Source: Acanthosepion pharaonis (lineage: Eukaryota > Mollusca > Cephalopoda > Sepiida > Sepiidae). From it: a stretch of DNA of 64,000 bases. Made by a program: the position numbers and the translations under genes. The number at the start of each line of letters is the position of its first letter. The stretch's first letter is position 1. This document shows, in pieces, positions 1 to 12,044 of this stretch. The DNA is taken from the NCBI GenBank assembly GCA_903632075.3, contig CAHIKZ030000954.1, forward strand, positions 1,014,501 to 1,078,500, read 5' to 3'. The notes beneath the pieces are model-generated. The model had not been told where the DNA came from and did not search any database. It saw only the letters and a program-made list of their open reading frames with translations.

Positions 1-477
1 ATTTCAACTCGAGATTAATTTCCTGGCAGCGACCACAGAACAATTTTTGCTCCGCTGACTGACATCAACACCAACTCATTGCATTTTGTCTAGAGATTCA
101 CGGAAATTGATAACTTTGATTTTAAATCAAGTTGAAATTAGTTCCGAGTTGAAATTAGTTCCGACGTGAAAGTAGTTCCGAGTTGAAATATGTTCTGTCA
201 CTCCAAAAATGGAGTCAACCGTTATATTCCTCTCTTATTTATATAAGCTACATAGCGTAACCCTCTACCTTGAATGGCTCCGGGGCTTTGTACAAGGTGA
301 ACTTTATAAAAAAAAAAAAAAAAAAAAGTGACGTAGAATTTTGTTCTCCTGGAGTCTAGCATCAGGCAGGCAAAAAAAAAAATCTCTGTGGTGATTAAAT
401 GTAAGCAGTTTTGTTTTGGTTTAACTGAAAAGGATACTTAACACTTGTCTCATTTGTTCTTTCTTTCTTTTTTACAG
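1..477 (+). repeat. CR1-like LINE 3' tail in upstream intron
   Basis: About 215-328 matches the 3' ends near 42450-42548 and 59660-59720: SVNRYIPLL coding remnant, then 'aaccctctacc ... ggctttgtacaaggtgaac' and a poly-A run. No CUB exon or signal peptide was found in 1-477, so the gene continues upstream. Confidence 0.55.
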
Positions 478-602
478 TAATCTCTCTTGTTCCTGGTTGA
501 TCCAGTCTGGGAGTATCGGTCGTTCCATGTATTTGGACGTGATCGATTCCGACATCGAATATTCAGAAGGCTGCCAAAAAGATTACGTAGAAATATACTT
601 AG
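478..602 (+). CDS. CUB1, middle exon
   Basis: 125 nt between a T-rich AG acceptor (ends 477) and a gtaagt donor at 603. Enters with one base completing a codon (phase 2) and leaves in phase 1. Reads NLSCSWLIQ near the start, the strand with the second CUB cysteine and its Trp, and ends GCQKDYVEIYLG, the third cysteine followed by the typical D-Y-V-E-I-Y motif. The Asp three residues after the cysteine is a usual calcium ligand. NLS is an N-glycosylation sequon. The exon with the first cysteine of this domain is not in the window. Confidence 0.9.
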
Positions 603-1014
603 GTAAGTGAAATTATACGGAAGCGGGGGGTGCTGAAAAGTTATCCCCTTGACCCATTTTCCCAACCACTAGATGACGAACTATCACATCCTTTTTAATC
701 TTTTCTTGGTCAGGCTCAGAACTTCTCAGCATGTATACCCCTCAGGTGTATATCATATTCAGAATAGACTCGATCACAAAGGACATCGCCAATCACGCGA
801 AATCTCTCTCGTCATTGATTCTCGAAATTTTCATTTCAGCTCAGTTTCGTAAAGCAATTTCTAAAGAAGTAATTGTCTTATTTATTAATCCGACAGATTT
901 TATTATTTATATTCGTGGATACTTAAGTTTGAGAAGAAGCTTCGTTTATTTATTAAACAATATATTTATTTTTCATCGACCGGCCTGAATATTCGAGAAA
1001 TCTTATCAAAGAAA

Positions 1015-1215
1015 AATATGTTAGCTTATATCCTGTTTGATTGGTTCGTTAATTAGTTCGTTTAATAGGTTTTTATATCATGTTTAATTGCTTCTTATAT
1101 CCCGTTTAATTGGTCAATTTAATGGCTTTTATATCCAGTTTAATTAGTTCTTATATACTGTTTAATTAGGTCGTTTAATTGGTTCTTATATCTTGTTTAA
1201 TTAGTTCGTCTACCA
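1015..1215. repeat. Degenerate tandem repeat, TTTAATTGGTTC type
   Basis: Repeats of 'ttatatcctgtttaatt' alternating with 'agttcgtttaattggt', unit about 25-45 bp, heavily diverged. Flanked by related 'ctgaattttcgagaaa' segments near 985 and 1215. Intron between CUB1 exons. Confidence 0.5.
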
Positions 1216-1645
1216 GCATGAATTTTCGAGAAAACTTATTAAAGAAAAATATATGCTCTCCGACACGTCGGATCTAACGACGGTTTCTCCTGCCAAGGCG
1301 GGTCACAAGTTCTTATAATCAGTAGATATACCCCCCCACACACACACACATACACCCTCGTTGCTGAATATAAGAACGCGCGTTTCCTTTCAGTTGTGCA
1401 AAGGAGGTAACTTTTGTAAATATGTTTTTAACCCACGGAGCTACTTTATATACATCCACAGATATTTTAACCCCTTGAAGATGGACTCAGATGAAGTTGA
1501 AAGCACTTGGAAAAATAAAAATCATTTAAAAGAAAATTTTAGTATTTTTTTTTTTTTTTTTTAGTCAGTTTTCAATTACAGCCGCCAAAAAACTAATTCG
1601 TAGACTTGAAAAGGTTACATCTAAAATAAATAGACATAATACATC

Positions 1646-1647
<2 letters not shown>

Positions 1648-1710
<63 letters not shown>

Positions 1711-1755
1711 GTATATATATATGTGTATATATGTATATATATATATGTATATATG

Positions 1756-1815
<60 letters not shown>

Positions 1816-1838
1816 CGTGTGTGTGTGTGCGTATATAT
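1648..1838. repeat. Compound (TA)n/(TG)n microsatellite
   Basis: Alternating AT and GT dinucleotide runs up to the left end of the mariner element. Long open frames read through it on both strands only because dinucleotide repeats lack stops. Confidence 0.95.
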
Positions 1839-3147
<1,309 letters not shown>

Positions 3148-3502
3148 ATTTTTATATACTACACGGGTAAAAATATAAGAAAAAGAAGTTGAAAATGCAA
3201 CTGGAGTCTTTAAGAATATTCATTTACAGTTTCACAGTTCTACGATTTTCAAAGTTAAATTGAGATGGAGCGAGATGGATGCCTACAACGTAATGTCTCA
3301 TCATTTCATGGCATTGTGCAACGCCACACCCAATAATGTTATCCTAATTTTCAAGAAACCATATCTAAAAAGTTAGGTCATCTTTAGGAACCTATTCTGC
3401 TTATTTTCTTTTCAATCTGAGAATAGCAACAAATCACTTTATGGTATCAAAAAGAAGTAAACCATTTTGATTATTAGAAAACATTTATTTCTTAAGATAT
3501 TT

Positions 3503-3817
3503 TCAGATTGAAATTCTGTTCTCATCATATTTCTGTTCAGAAGTATGATGCTTTTTGGCTTTTCTGTTAATAGCTGTGGTATAGTTTCTTAGCCTCATTT
3601 GAACTGAGTCACTGCAGTCCCAAAGATCCAATGGCAAACCAATCAAATTTATGACTAGAAGATTTGCAACATTTTCAACATCAAGACGATTTCTTGTCAG
3701 AATAACAGAAAACCTTCTTTCAATCTCCGCAGAACTTTCAGAAATGATATTAATTATATTTTTATCTATTATATATCGGCTATTAATATATAAGATTATT
3801 TTCGGATAATCCAACAA
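3503..3817 (-). pseudogene. hAT-type transposase C-terminal relic
   Basis: The minus-strand frame reads SSAEIERRFSVILTRNRLDV followed by ENVANLLVINLIGLPLDLWD. The E-R-x-F-S motif and leucine-rich continuation resemble the hAT C-terminal dimerisation region. Only about 100 residues remain and no BED finger or catalytic part is visible, so superfamily assignment is tentative. Confidence 0.5.
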
Positions 3818-4041
3818 CCTAAGCTTTTATCATTTTAAGAATCTGTTCGCGTGAACCGGCAGTATTCCACTACTGTTCACAACGACGACTCTTATGGCCA
3901 ACGTGGAATGCGTTTGACGACTCGATGTAGTTAGTAAGTTTACCGACGCCTTTAGTGCAATATACGTATGACTAAGAAGCTTTTAATATTTGATACAAGT
4001 ATTTTGCAACTTATTGTTCATTTATGTCTCTTCTGTTTCAG

Positions 4042-4197
4042 GTCTTTCTCGAGATGCTCCAATTTTTAGTCGATGGTGCGGTGGTACGAGACGAAAATTC
4101 TACACCTACAATTTTTACAATTATCTCTTTGTCCATTTTCACACTGACAGCGCCTTCTCCGGAAGAGGATTCCAGTTGTCGTATTACCTTGTTCAGA
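4042..4197 (+). CDS. CUB1, last exon
   Basis: 156 nt, acceptor tgtttcag, donor gtacgt at 4198, phase 1 on both sides. Encodes FSRWCGGTRRKF with the fourth CUB cysteine, then LFVHFHTDSAFSGRGF and a closing LSYYLVQ strand. The F-x-T-D motif supplies a second usual calcium-site Asp, so CUB1 looks like a calcium-binding type CUB. Overlapping frames here are shadows of this exon. Confidence 0.92.
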
Positions 4198-4439
4198 GTA
4201 CGTACATCACTTCCTGTTAAATGAATTAAGTAAATGCACATGCTAGACCTTTATTCACGCGGGCACTTGCGTGGGGCGAGAATTCCAAACACGCTTTTTT
4301 ATATTTTGTTGGTTATTTATATATCCACTAAATCTATCTATATTTTGGCTCTCGTCCTAAAATATCGAACACCAGCAAGGATCGAACATACTAGTATTTA
4401 TTTTTTTCTAATTCTAGCTTAGTTTTGCCAGAAGCTAAA

Positions 4440-5000
4440 CATATAGTACACCTAGTAAGGATTGGATTCAGTCTGGTTAGCAGTTATTAGGGAATACTAT
4501 CACGCTCATTATTACTACACGCAGAGTACGTTACTAAGTTTAGCTTACTTTGGCACAAGGCCACTAGAATAGGGCACATGACGCGGATCGAACTACTTAT
4601 ATTTTATTATTTAGAACACTAACTTTGATTTCGGTGCAAGACTGCAAGAAGGGGGCGCTCAGAGAAAGTCAAGCCCACTACTTAGTAGTTGTTATATGCT
4701 AACTTTAGCCTTGGTACAAGGTCACAAGAATTGGCACCCAGTGAGAATCGAATTCACATCTCAGTAATTGTTATCTACTAACTTTTGTTAAAATGAGGAT
4801 CAGGCGCTCAGTGAGGATCGAACTCACTACTCAGTAGTTGCTATATACAAAGGCTAGTTTTGGCACAGATCTATAAGAATGGGGTGTTCGGTTAAGAACT
4901 CACTACTCAGTTATATATTGACAGTTGTTTTGGCGCAATGCAGGAATGGGCACCCTGTGAGGATCAAACTCATTACTCAGTAGTTGTTATATACTAAATT
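4440..5000 (-). repeat. Tandem tRNA-like SINE monomers
   Basis: At least five diverged copies of a roughly 85-100 bp unit: 'ggcacaaggtcacaagaat', 'gcacccagtgaggatcgaac', 'tcactactcagtagttgtta'. On the minus strand the central part reads as a tRNA B-box (GTTCGATCCTC type). The array resumes at 5506-5545 after an interrupting element. Not a functional tRNA: no complete cloverleaf. Confidence 0.65.
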
Positions 5001-5002
5001 TA

Positions 5003-5505
5003 TACGGAAACCGTCATATAGCCTGACGTGCCTTTATTGGTCCACAGAGGAGCTTTCGGTTAGAAAGGTCGATTTTACTGTTTTTAAACACAATTCTCCA
5101 TGATTTTCTCTCATACATTCATATCTGATGAACAAATGACGTCACAGTATTAACAACATTTACCGGCCTGAATATCCGTATAGGATACAGGTTCGATTCC
5201 TGCGGAGGACGCATATTTTCTATGAAAGTTTCTCGGACATTCAGGCCGGTAAGTGTTGTTAATATTGTCTATTATAAACAGAGCATTCACTTAACTATTT
5301 GTATCTATAAAAAGAACGTATAAACATAAAAAATGTCTTAAAAAATAATTGTCGGACTTTGTCCATTTCATAATATGTGACGTCATTTGTTTACATTTGG
5401 ACACGCATTGAGCAGATATGAATGTATGAGAGAAAATCATGGAGAATTGTGTTTAAAAACAGTAAAATCGACCTTGCTAACCGAAACGCTCCTCTGTGGC
5501 CCAAA
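5003..5505. mobile_element. Foldback (long inverted repeat) element
   Basis: Arms at about 5038-5175 and 5245-5499 are near-perfect reverse complements over at least 85 bp ('ccacagaggagc', 'tcgattttactgtttttaaa', 'cacaattctccatgattttc') and again over 'ttaccggcctgaat'. The right arm carries about 110 bp of extra sequence. The loop (about 5176-5245) contains ggttcgattcctgcgg, a consensus-like tRNA B-box. The 11-bp word tactaaattta occurs at 4992-5002 and 5506-5516, consistent with a target duplication, although the outermost left 34 bp have no partner on the right. Confidence 0.7.
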
Positions 5506-6264
5506 TACTAAATTTAGTTTTGGCACAAGGTCACAAGAATGGGTAAGGCTCAGAAGATCGCAGGACAGATTTCTACAGCTTTACACTACGGCGAGGTCCT
5601 GTTAGCTCGCTGTGGATTTGCACTTATTCCAGGTGATTCGCCACCAGCCTTGTTTTATCAAACTGCGAGAAAATCCGTTTTACATGTGCCTACATCCTGG
5701 TGATCCGTCTCCCAGACAGTATCTCCCCTTATTATGCGAAAAGGGTCTAGACAATAATAGTCTAATGAAATTAGATTATTTTGCCCCCACCCACAAACAA
5801 ATGTATATGAACCCCCACATTAAATAACCCCGTTCTGCGAGATTCCATCCCCGTGAGAGAATAAATACTTTCTTGCAAACAACGGATAGCAAGTTTGATC
5901 CTTGTAGAATGTAATATAGCCACACCTTTTTACCTAATCGGCTTAGTCCCGCCAGAACGCCTGCCGTAGAGAAACAGTAAGTAATATTTAGCTCCTCTCC
6001 CCACTGAGACATGATGTGATACAAGGTCGGGTTTACTGTTGGGGAACCCGAGCGCATACTCCCAGGCCAAGGCCCCAAATTGCCCAGTCCTCGCAACCGT
6101 CTGATGCGCTGGCCTCGGTAATGATCATCAATCCCGCCTTTCTGGTGAAATGTGAAAAGTGTGCAGCCTCGGGCAGCTGTTACTCGGGACCGGTCACCTT
6201 ACAGTATTTCTTTTTTATAATTTTTCAAGTCTTGTAAATTTAAATCTTTTTTTTTAATATACAG

Positions 6265-6358
6265 CTGATTCGGTCTGTTCCGAGTCGATCTCTGTGACGG
6301 TGGTGAGAAATTCGTGGCACGAGTTAACTTCGCCTTACTATCCAACCGTTTATGAAGG
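6265..6358 (+). CDS. CUB2, first exon
   Basis: 94 nt, acceptor atacag, donor gtaagt at 6359, entering in phase 1 and leaving in phase 2. Encodes DSVCSESISV with the first CUB cysteine and ends SPYYPTVYEG, matching the usual S-P-x-Y-P-x-x-Y opening strand of CUB domains. The split glycine codon is completed by the next exon. Confidence 0.9.
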
Positions 6359-6389
6359 GTAAGTCTAGCTGAAATTAGTAACAATTTTC

Positions 6390-6660
6390 TTCGTTATTCA
6401 GGTTCACATGCTAAAAGTTTCTTTCTCGCACTTCTCGCTTGTGGAACTCCCTTCTGACTCCATGCTTTTCAGCCAACTTTGATCTTCAAAATTTAAATGT
6501 AATATCAATTGTTATCTGTTGTCTTCCTGATTACTCTTCTATTGCTCTCACACTTTAATAGCATTTCTCTTTTTTTCTTATTCTTTCACACCCAATAACC
6601 ACTTATGTCTTAATGGTTTTACTTCCTTGCCTGGGGTGAATTCGATTCAAAACATTATGG
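6390..6660 (+). mobile_element. CR1-like LINE 3' fragment
   Basis: Shares 'cttctcgcttgtggaactcc', 'gccaactttgatcttcaaaa' and 'cttaatggttttacttccttg' with the copies near 11660, 25000, 40700 and 48480. It encodes scraps of the C-terminal LINE motif R-T-S-x-L-W-N-S-L-P ... F-D-L-Q-K-F-K, then a short 3' UTR. Starts a few bases after the CUB2 first exon. Confidence 0.6.
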
Positions 6661-7633
6661 AAAATTGCAGAAAGAGCATATTATATTTAATTTAATATTA
6701 TTATATTTATATTTAATTTGAGGAAGATTCTTCATTATTCCAGAGGTTTTTCAGTCTGATTCTTCCATTGGGTGGTTGTGTTATTAGTACAAAGGTTTCG
6801 ACTGATGTATTCTACAACCTTATATCAAGATCTTTAATTGGCTGTTTGATGAAAAGCAAACAGGATAATTTTGTAACCACGTCTGTTTCTGACTGTCCGT
6901 TTGGTGAAGGCATAATTCGTCGTAGGTATAATGGATGAAACATTGTAATTAAAACATTCACCGGGACTCTCAGCCAACTATCCATCGACCATCTATTGAC
7001 TAGTTCACGTTGTCTCCATTCTCGTTTACATCAGTGTGCACCAAAAACTGGGCAAGATCCTGCTGCACGTTCACCAGGAAACGAAAGAAGAAAACAAACG
7101 TCACGGCGATAAATGAGGAAACTAACTCTATTTTCATTTTATTTAGGTGTTTATTCAGGGATTCACTTGCTTGGTCTAGGGAGGTGAGTAGTTAGGTGAC
7201 ACTTGGGACTGCTATCTTACCTTCGAATTTTCCTCCTACAAACTCCCTTACCAACCACCACGATGTGTAGCTGGCAACACGACAGTGTGGCATCAGAACT
7301 AGCTGAGGGACAGTCATTTCCACGCTAGGACGGGGAAATACTTCTAAATCCCAACTATGATTGTTAATATGAACCAGTAACCGGAAATCATCAATATCCG
7401 ATTTGTTGTTACTTGAGCTCAAAAGCTCTCATTTATTTATTCGTTTGTTCTCTTTCGCTACAGGTGATGCTATTTAGAAGACCCGATTTTATCCACCAGA
7501 AACTAAACACTTGAAATTGAGATAAAATCACAACTACCTCTTCTGTATAAATCTGCCCATTCATAGTGCTACAACAAGGGAAAAAGTTCAGAGTAAACAT
7601 TAAATAATAAAGAAAATACTGTTGGTATTAAAA
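6660..7633. other. Intronic sequence, nothing recognised
   Basis: No domain, repeat family or splice-flanked exon was found. Two short open frames near 7010-7420 show no recognisable motif. Confidence 0.5.
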
Positions 7634-7642
7634 CATTAAAAG

Positions 7643-9433
7643 TAGGTACCTCCAATAATTCGCTAAAATCAGTATAGCATAATGATGAAAGGTCCCAACC
7701 TTAATAAAAAGAAAGTTTTATCGTCAAAATGTTTATGTTATTATTAAGAGGAAAGAACAAAGTATTTTTTTAATTATTTAAAAAAAAATCCTTCTTTCTA
7801 ACACGTTCTATATTTGAGTAAAAAATCTCATTTTTTTTTTGTTTTTTTTTTGTTTTTTGTTTTTTTTTGTTTAGTTTTTTTTAACTTTCTACTACTTGTG
7901 ATAATGGCCATTTTAGTGTAGCAGTTTCCGGTGGAAAACCCATTAATTTTGAAATTCTTGCGAAAATCAAGTAATTGTCTGATTTTAATGAAACTGTCAG
8001 AACTTATTAAAAAATGAATGAATTCATTTTTGAAACTTTTATTTTTAGCAAATCTTGTTAAAAATAATTGTTTTACATCTGTTACGCCTCCCCATAAATT
8101 AATTTTATGAAATTTTCTAGAATTTCAAACAGTTCGCAAATTGTTTTATATATTACTTATAAGCAAGACTCTTTGGAGAAATTGAAATCATTTTTTTTTT
8201 TTTTACAACTACTGCCAACTTTTTAAAAATCTACTCCAAATCCTAAAATTAAAAACTGCAATAAAACTACCTAATTATCGAATTAGACAGGTTTTATTTA
8301 ATTTTATAAATAATATATATTAAGAACATTATTATCTGAAGAAAAAAATTTTTGATGAATAAAGAATTTTTAAAAGAATTGTTTGCATTTTTCTTTTAGG
8401 GTTTTTCATTTTTCTTTAATTTTAAAAAATGTTTTAAAATTCTTCCAAACAGAGGACGCGTTTTTAAGTAAAGACTATATTTACTAAGCGAAAATTAAAA
8501 GCTTAATATAAATCATGCTACCAAAACTTTTTACCATAATTAAATATGTTTTTTTATGCGTCAAAATGTTATATTTTTTTTTCATTATGTTATCTCGTAA
8601 GTGACATTATGGTTAAAAGGTCACATGTTTCAAGGCTTGTCTCCTCCTTAGGGAAAGCCCCTTGATATATAAAGGTCTTCGGCTTATCTCACTCTCAGTT
8701 ATTAAATTAAAAATTAAATTGAGATAATAAAATTATCTCATTTATCAATTTAAACAATTAATAATTGAGTGAGATATTTTAATTATTAATATAATAATAT
8801 TTTTTTAATTATTATCTCAGTTATTAAATTAAATATGTAATACCTTAATGTAATATTAATAATTAATATAATTATTTATCATTATCTTAGCTATTAAATA
8901 ATGAAATACCATTATAGATGTAACTCAATAATGTAAGAAAAAACCATTATGTCAATTTTGGTGCACCGTACTAAACCTGTCAGCACATTCAGCCATCAAA
9001 TTATCGATGGAGTCGTGAAAATAACAATAAACCAAGGTCAAGAAATGTTTCTCTAGAAAATGTTATGTTATAAGTAAATAATATTCGTTTCAGAACAGAT
9101 TAATTTAACTTTAAATTGGCTAATTTTATGAAAGTAACGTTTCAGGAATATATATCTTATTTTAGCGTGATTTTCAAAAAGGAAAAAATAAGTTTTGTCT
9201 AAATTTCTCTAAAAAAAAAGTTTTAAAAATGGCCGTTTCGATTGGTTTTTTGGAAGAATCGACAAAAAATCCTTCAAATTTCTATTTGAAATATTCCTCA
9301 GTATTTTTTCCTGGAATTAGAAAAATTAATCCTTTAGCTTTCAATTGAGGCGGTTGCAAAGCTTCGAAAATTATATTTCCTTTATGAAAAATTATATTTA
9401 AACCTTAGGTATACGAATTTTTGGAGGTACCTA
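7643..9433. mobile_element. 1.79-kb non-autonomous DNA transposon, 9-bp TSD
   Basis: Ends are inverted: TAGGTACCTCCAATAATTCG at 7643-7662 and its reverse complement, with one mismatch, at 9414-9433. Both ends are directly flanked by cattaaaag (7634-7642 and 9434-9442), a perfect 9-bp target-site duplication. The interior is AT-rich with no open frame worth naming. A 9-bp duplication is typical of Mutator-like elements and also seen in Merlin; the TIR itself is not one I recognise, so the superfamily is open. Confidence 0.85.
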
Positions 9434-9519
9434 CATTAAAAGTAATAACAAGCATAGAGATCAAGAAAGAGGCAGGTTTTAAACGTTAGATTTGGTTTTT
9501 CTGTCAACCGAAGTACTTC

Positions 9520-9740
9520 ACTGTAGCTCAGATGTCAAGAACAACTGATACGGTTAATCAGACTTCCCAGATGCAAAGAGGACGTGAGTTCGATTCTCAC
9601 TGGGGAGGGTGGTGCTGAGCTTTTCCTTTCCGTAGTATTTAATCCTAATCTATCGATAGATTGTAGATGAGATGGATCCATGCCTTTCTCAAGAGTATTC
9701 CTGTGAAAATGATCTCAGTGGGATGGGATTTGAACTTCGT
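9520..9740 (+). mobile_element. tRNA-derived SINE
   Basis: Starts 'gtagctcagatgtcaag' (A-box like) followed by gagttcgattctcactggg (B-box), then a body containing 'tttctcaagagtattcctg' also seen in related copies. The tRNA arms do not fold fully, so it is a SINE, not a tRNA gene. Lies 130 bp before the CUB2 middle exon. Confidence 0.65.
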
Positions 9741-9873
9741 TCGCTGATTTTGCTCTCGGCGTTTTTAATCATTGTTACTTGCATTACCTTTGTGACTGTT
9801 TCATCTTAACAAAATAAAAAAAAACGAAAGAAAATTCTAATAAAGTATATAACGTATTTATTTTTACTTTCAG

Positions 9874-9998
9874 AAACGTCACTTGTACTTGGGTGATTGA
9901 ATCCCAGCATCCAAATGATTTGATAGAAATGCAAGTGGTTGAATCAGAAATCGAAGAATCTATTGGATGTATTTATGACTATGTTACCATTTATGACG
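9874..9998 (+). CDS. CUB2, middle exon
   Basis: 125 nt, acceptor ctttcag, donor gtgaga at 9999, phase 2 in and phase 1 out. Encodes NVTCTWVIES (second cysteine, Trp, and an N-V-T sequon) and ends GCIYDYVTIYDG with the third cysteine. The acidic run ESEIEE before that cysteine and the Asp after it fit a calcium-binding CUB. Confidence 0.92.
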
Positions 9999-10519
9999 GT
10001 GAGATAATTATGTTGTTATTCAAGATCTAACCCAATTAAGAATACATTTTTAAAGCATGGATAAAAATGATATCTTATAATTTAAGTAATTCGTAAACAT
10101 CTCTATCTACGCTTCATTTGTCAGCCGCAGGCTTAAATAACGCCACCTTGTGGGAAAAAATGTACAACTAGACAAAACAGGAAAATTAATTTGCTCTATT
10201 TTCAGTCCAATCGAATTAACTCGTGCTTGACGTCATATTTCTCTCGCGATAAAGGGTGTTTGTGTGCAAGTTCTCTCGAGCGGAATGTGGCACAAGGCCG
10301 AGTTTAAAGTTGTCATTCCGTATGTACATGGAAGCAGAAACCAAAAATCGCTTCACTCGTCATTTCAGGCTTCAAGTATTAACCCTTGTCCCCTTCCCAA
10401 GGGAGAGGTATTGAAAGGTGGAGACGGGACGCTATCACTGAACTTTATTTATTTTATATCTCGAAAGCGAAAAGTGAGATCTCAAAGATAAATGGATATC
10501 TTAAAACTTTAGCGTAATG

Positions 10520-10893
10520 TGTCATTCTCTCTCTCTCTCTCTCTCTCTCACTCTCTCTTTCTCTTTCTCAAGTGGTATATTTATTTTAGTATCTCTATGT
10601 GTCTCTGTCAGGCAATGGTTTCACCATTTTTTTTTTTCATCCATCTGTGTTTCTAACTCAGTCAGTAGAATTAGTATCTTTCTCACTCTCCGCAGCGCAT
10701 AAAATTGCTTTGATCTCTGTTTCTCTCGCTCTAAATCTCTTTCAAGCAAAAACCTCGGCGCCTTCTTTTTCGCTCTCAGATAATAGTATTAGCATCTCTT
10801 CCTCTCTACTTCATAAACAATGTCTTTATTTTCTCTCTCTTTCTAAGGCAATGAAATTCATGACCCTCTTTTCAGACAAAGATTTTAGAGTCC

Positions 10894-10945
<52 letters not shown>
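10520..10945. repeat. CT-rich low-complexity region
   Basis: (CT)n runs at about 10525-10570 and 10894-10942 with CT-rich sequence between. The open frames across it are serine/leucine low complexity. Confidence 0.9.
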
Positions 10946-10946
<1 letters not shown>

Positions 10947-11654
10947 TATAGCATTCACGTCACTTTTTATCTATTTCTCAAACAACGCTTTAATTATTAT
11001 CATTCTCTCTATCTCTTCTGCAATAGCTTTTGTGTCTCTTTTTGCAAGCAATGATTTTAAACTTTCTCTCATTCACGGCCCTCCTCCCACAAAACGGATT
11101 CAGGATGTTAATAAAAACAGCTTGCAAAATTTTCTATTGACTGAGAATATAGAAAAACAAAAAATTGTAACAGAAAATATATAAAGTTATGTAATAAATG
11201 TATTTTCGTCTTTCTGTATAAATGGAGAGATCAGTTGTTTTTTTTATACGGTAACATTCGATATTCATCGTCTGAACAGATAATGTTAATGTCGGTTGAA
11301 ATTTATAAAATCTTTTTCTCAGAACAGTTTTTTTTTTTCCAAAAATTACATTTCTCAAATCCATTGTTATCGATGTTATTATATTATTATTGATGGCAGT
11401 TTCCTTCCTAATCTTTTGTGTAAGGTATTATGGGACGCTAACAATTTCAATTATTTCATCGTTTTATTCTTCTCCTGACGTGCCCTACCCATCTTTGTTG
11501 TTGAAAGTGTTCAAGAAAGGCGTTTTTATCATATTGCTGCCACATATGGTCTGTTTAGAGATCCTTGATAAAATCCAAAAAAGCATCAGCAATCTTATAG
11601 GTCTTGACCTGGTGTCTCGGCTTTAGTAACCTTCTCATCGCCTAATGTAGCTTC

Positions 11655-12040
11655 ACTATGCTTTGTTCTATAAATACCATCATGATAATTGTTCGGATGA
11701 ACTCTCCGCTGTCATGCTGAAACTTTATGAATTTAAGCGCAGTACTAGATTGGCTGTTGGGTCTCATCAGTTCACAGTTGAATTGGCGAGATGTAACCGT
11801 AAGTTCTATAAGTTTCTTTTTGTTGCACTTCTCGCTTGTGGAACTCTTTTCTGGCTCCATGCTTTTCAGCCAACTTTGATCTTCAAATATTTAAATGCAG
11901 TGTCAATTGTTATTTCCTGTTTTCTTGATTACTCTTCTTCTATTGTTCTCGCTTCTTAATAAAGTTTCTCTTTTTTTATTCTTTCACAATCTGTAACCTA
12001 TTGCGTCTTAGTGGCTTTACTGCCTTGTATAGGATGAAAA
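11655..12040 (+). mobile_element. CR1-like LINE 3' fragment
   Basis: Reads NCSDELSAVMLKLYEFKRST and RLAVGSHQFTVELARCNRKF, then in another frame the R-T-S-R-L-W-N-S-L-P-type end, then 'cttagtggctttactgccttg'. This is the C-terminal end of a CR1/Jockey-like reverse transcriptase with frameshifts. Copies occur near 6390, 24960 (minus), 39075, 40675 and 48440 (minus). Confidence 0.72.
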
Positions 12041-12044
12041 CAAA

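Noticed and set aside
1..477. First exon of CUB1 or a signal peptide exon upstream of 478
   Set aside because: No cysteine-containing open segment with a phase-2 donor found; the stretch is intron with a LINE tail.
9520..9610. Possible tRNA genes here and at 21600, 34840 and 47720
   Set aside because: A- and B-box words are present but acceptor and anticodon arms do not pair properly, and each has a SINE body or tandem context.
10517..11054. Serine/leucine-rich plus-strand frames
   Set aside because: Low-complexity translation of CT repeats.
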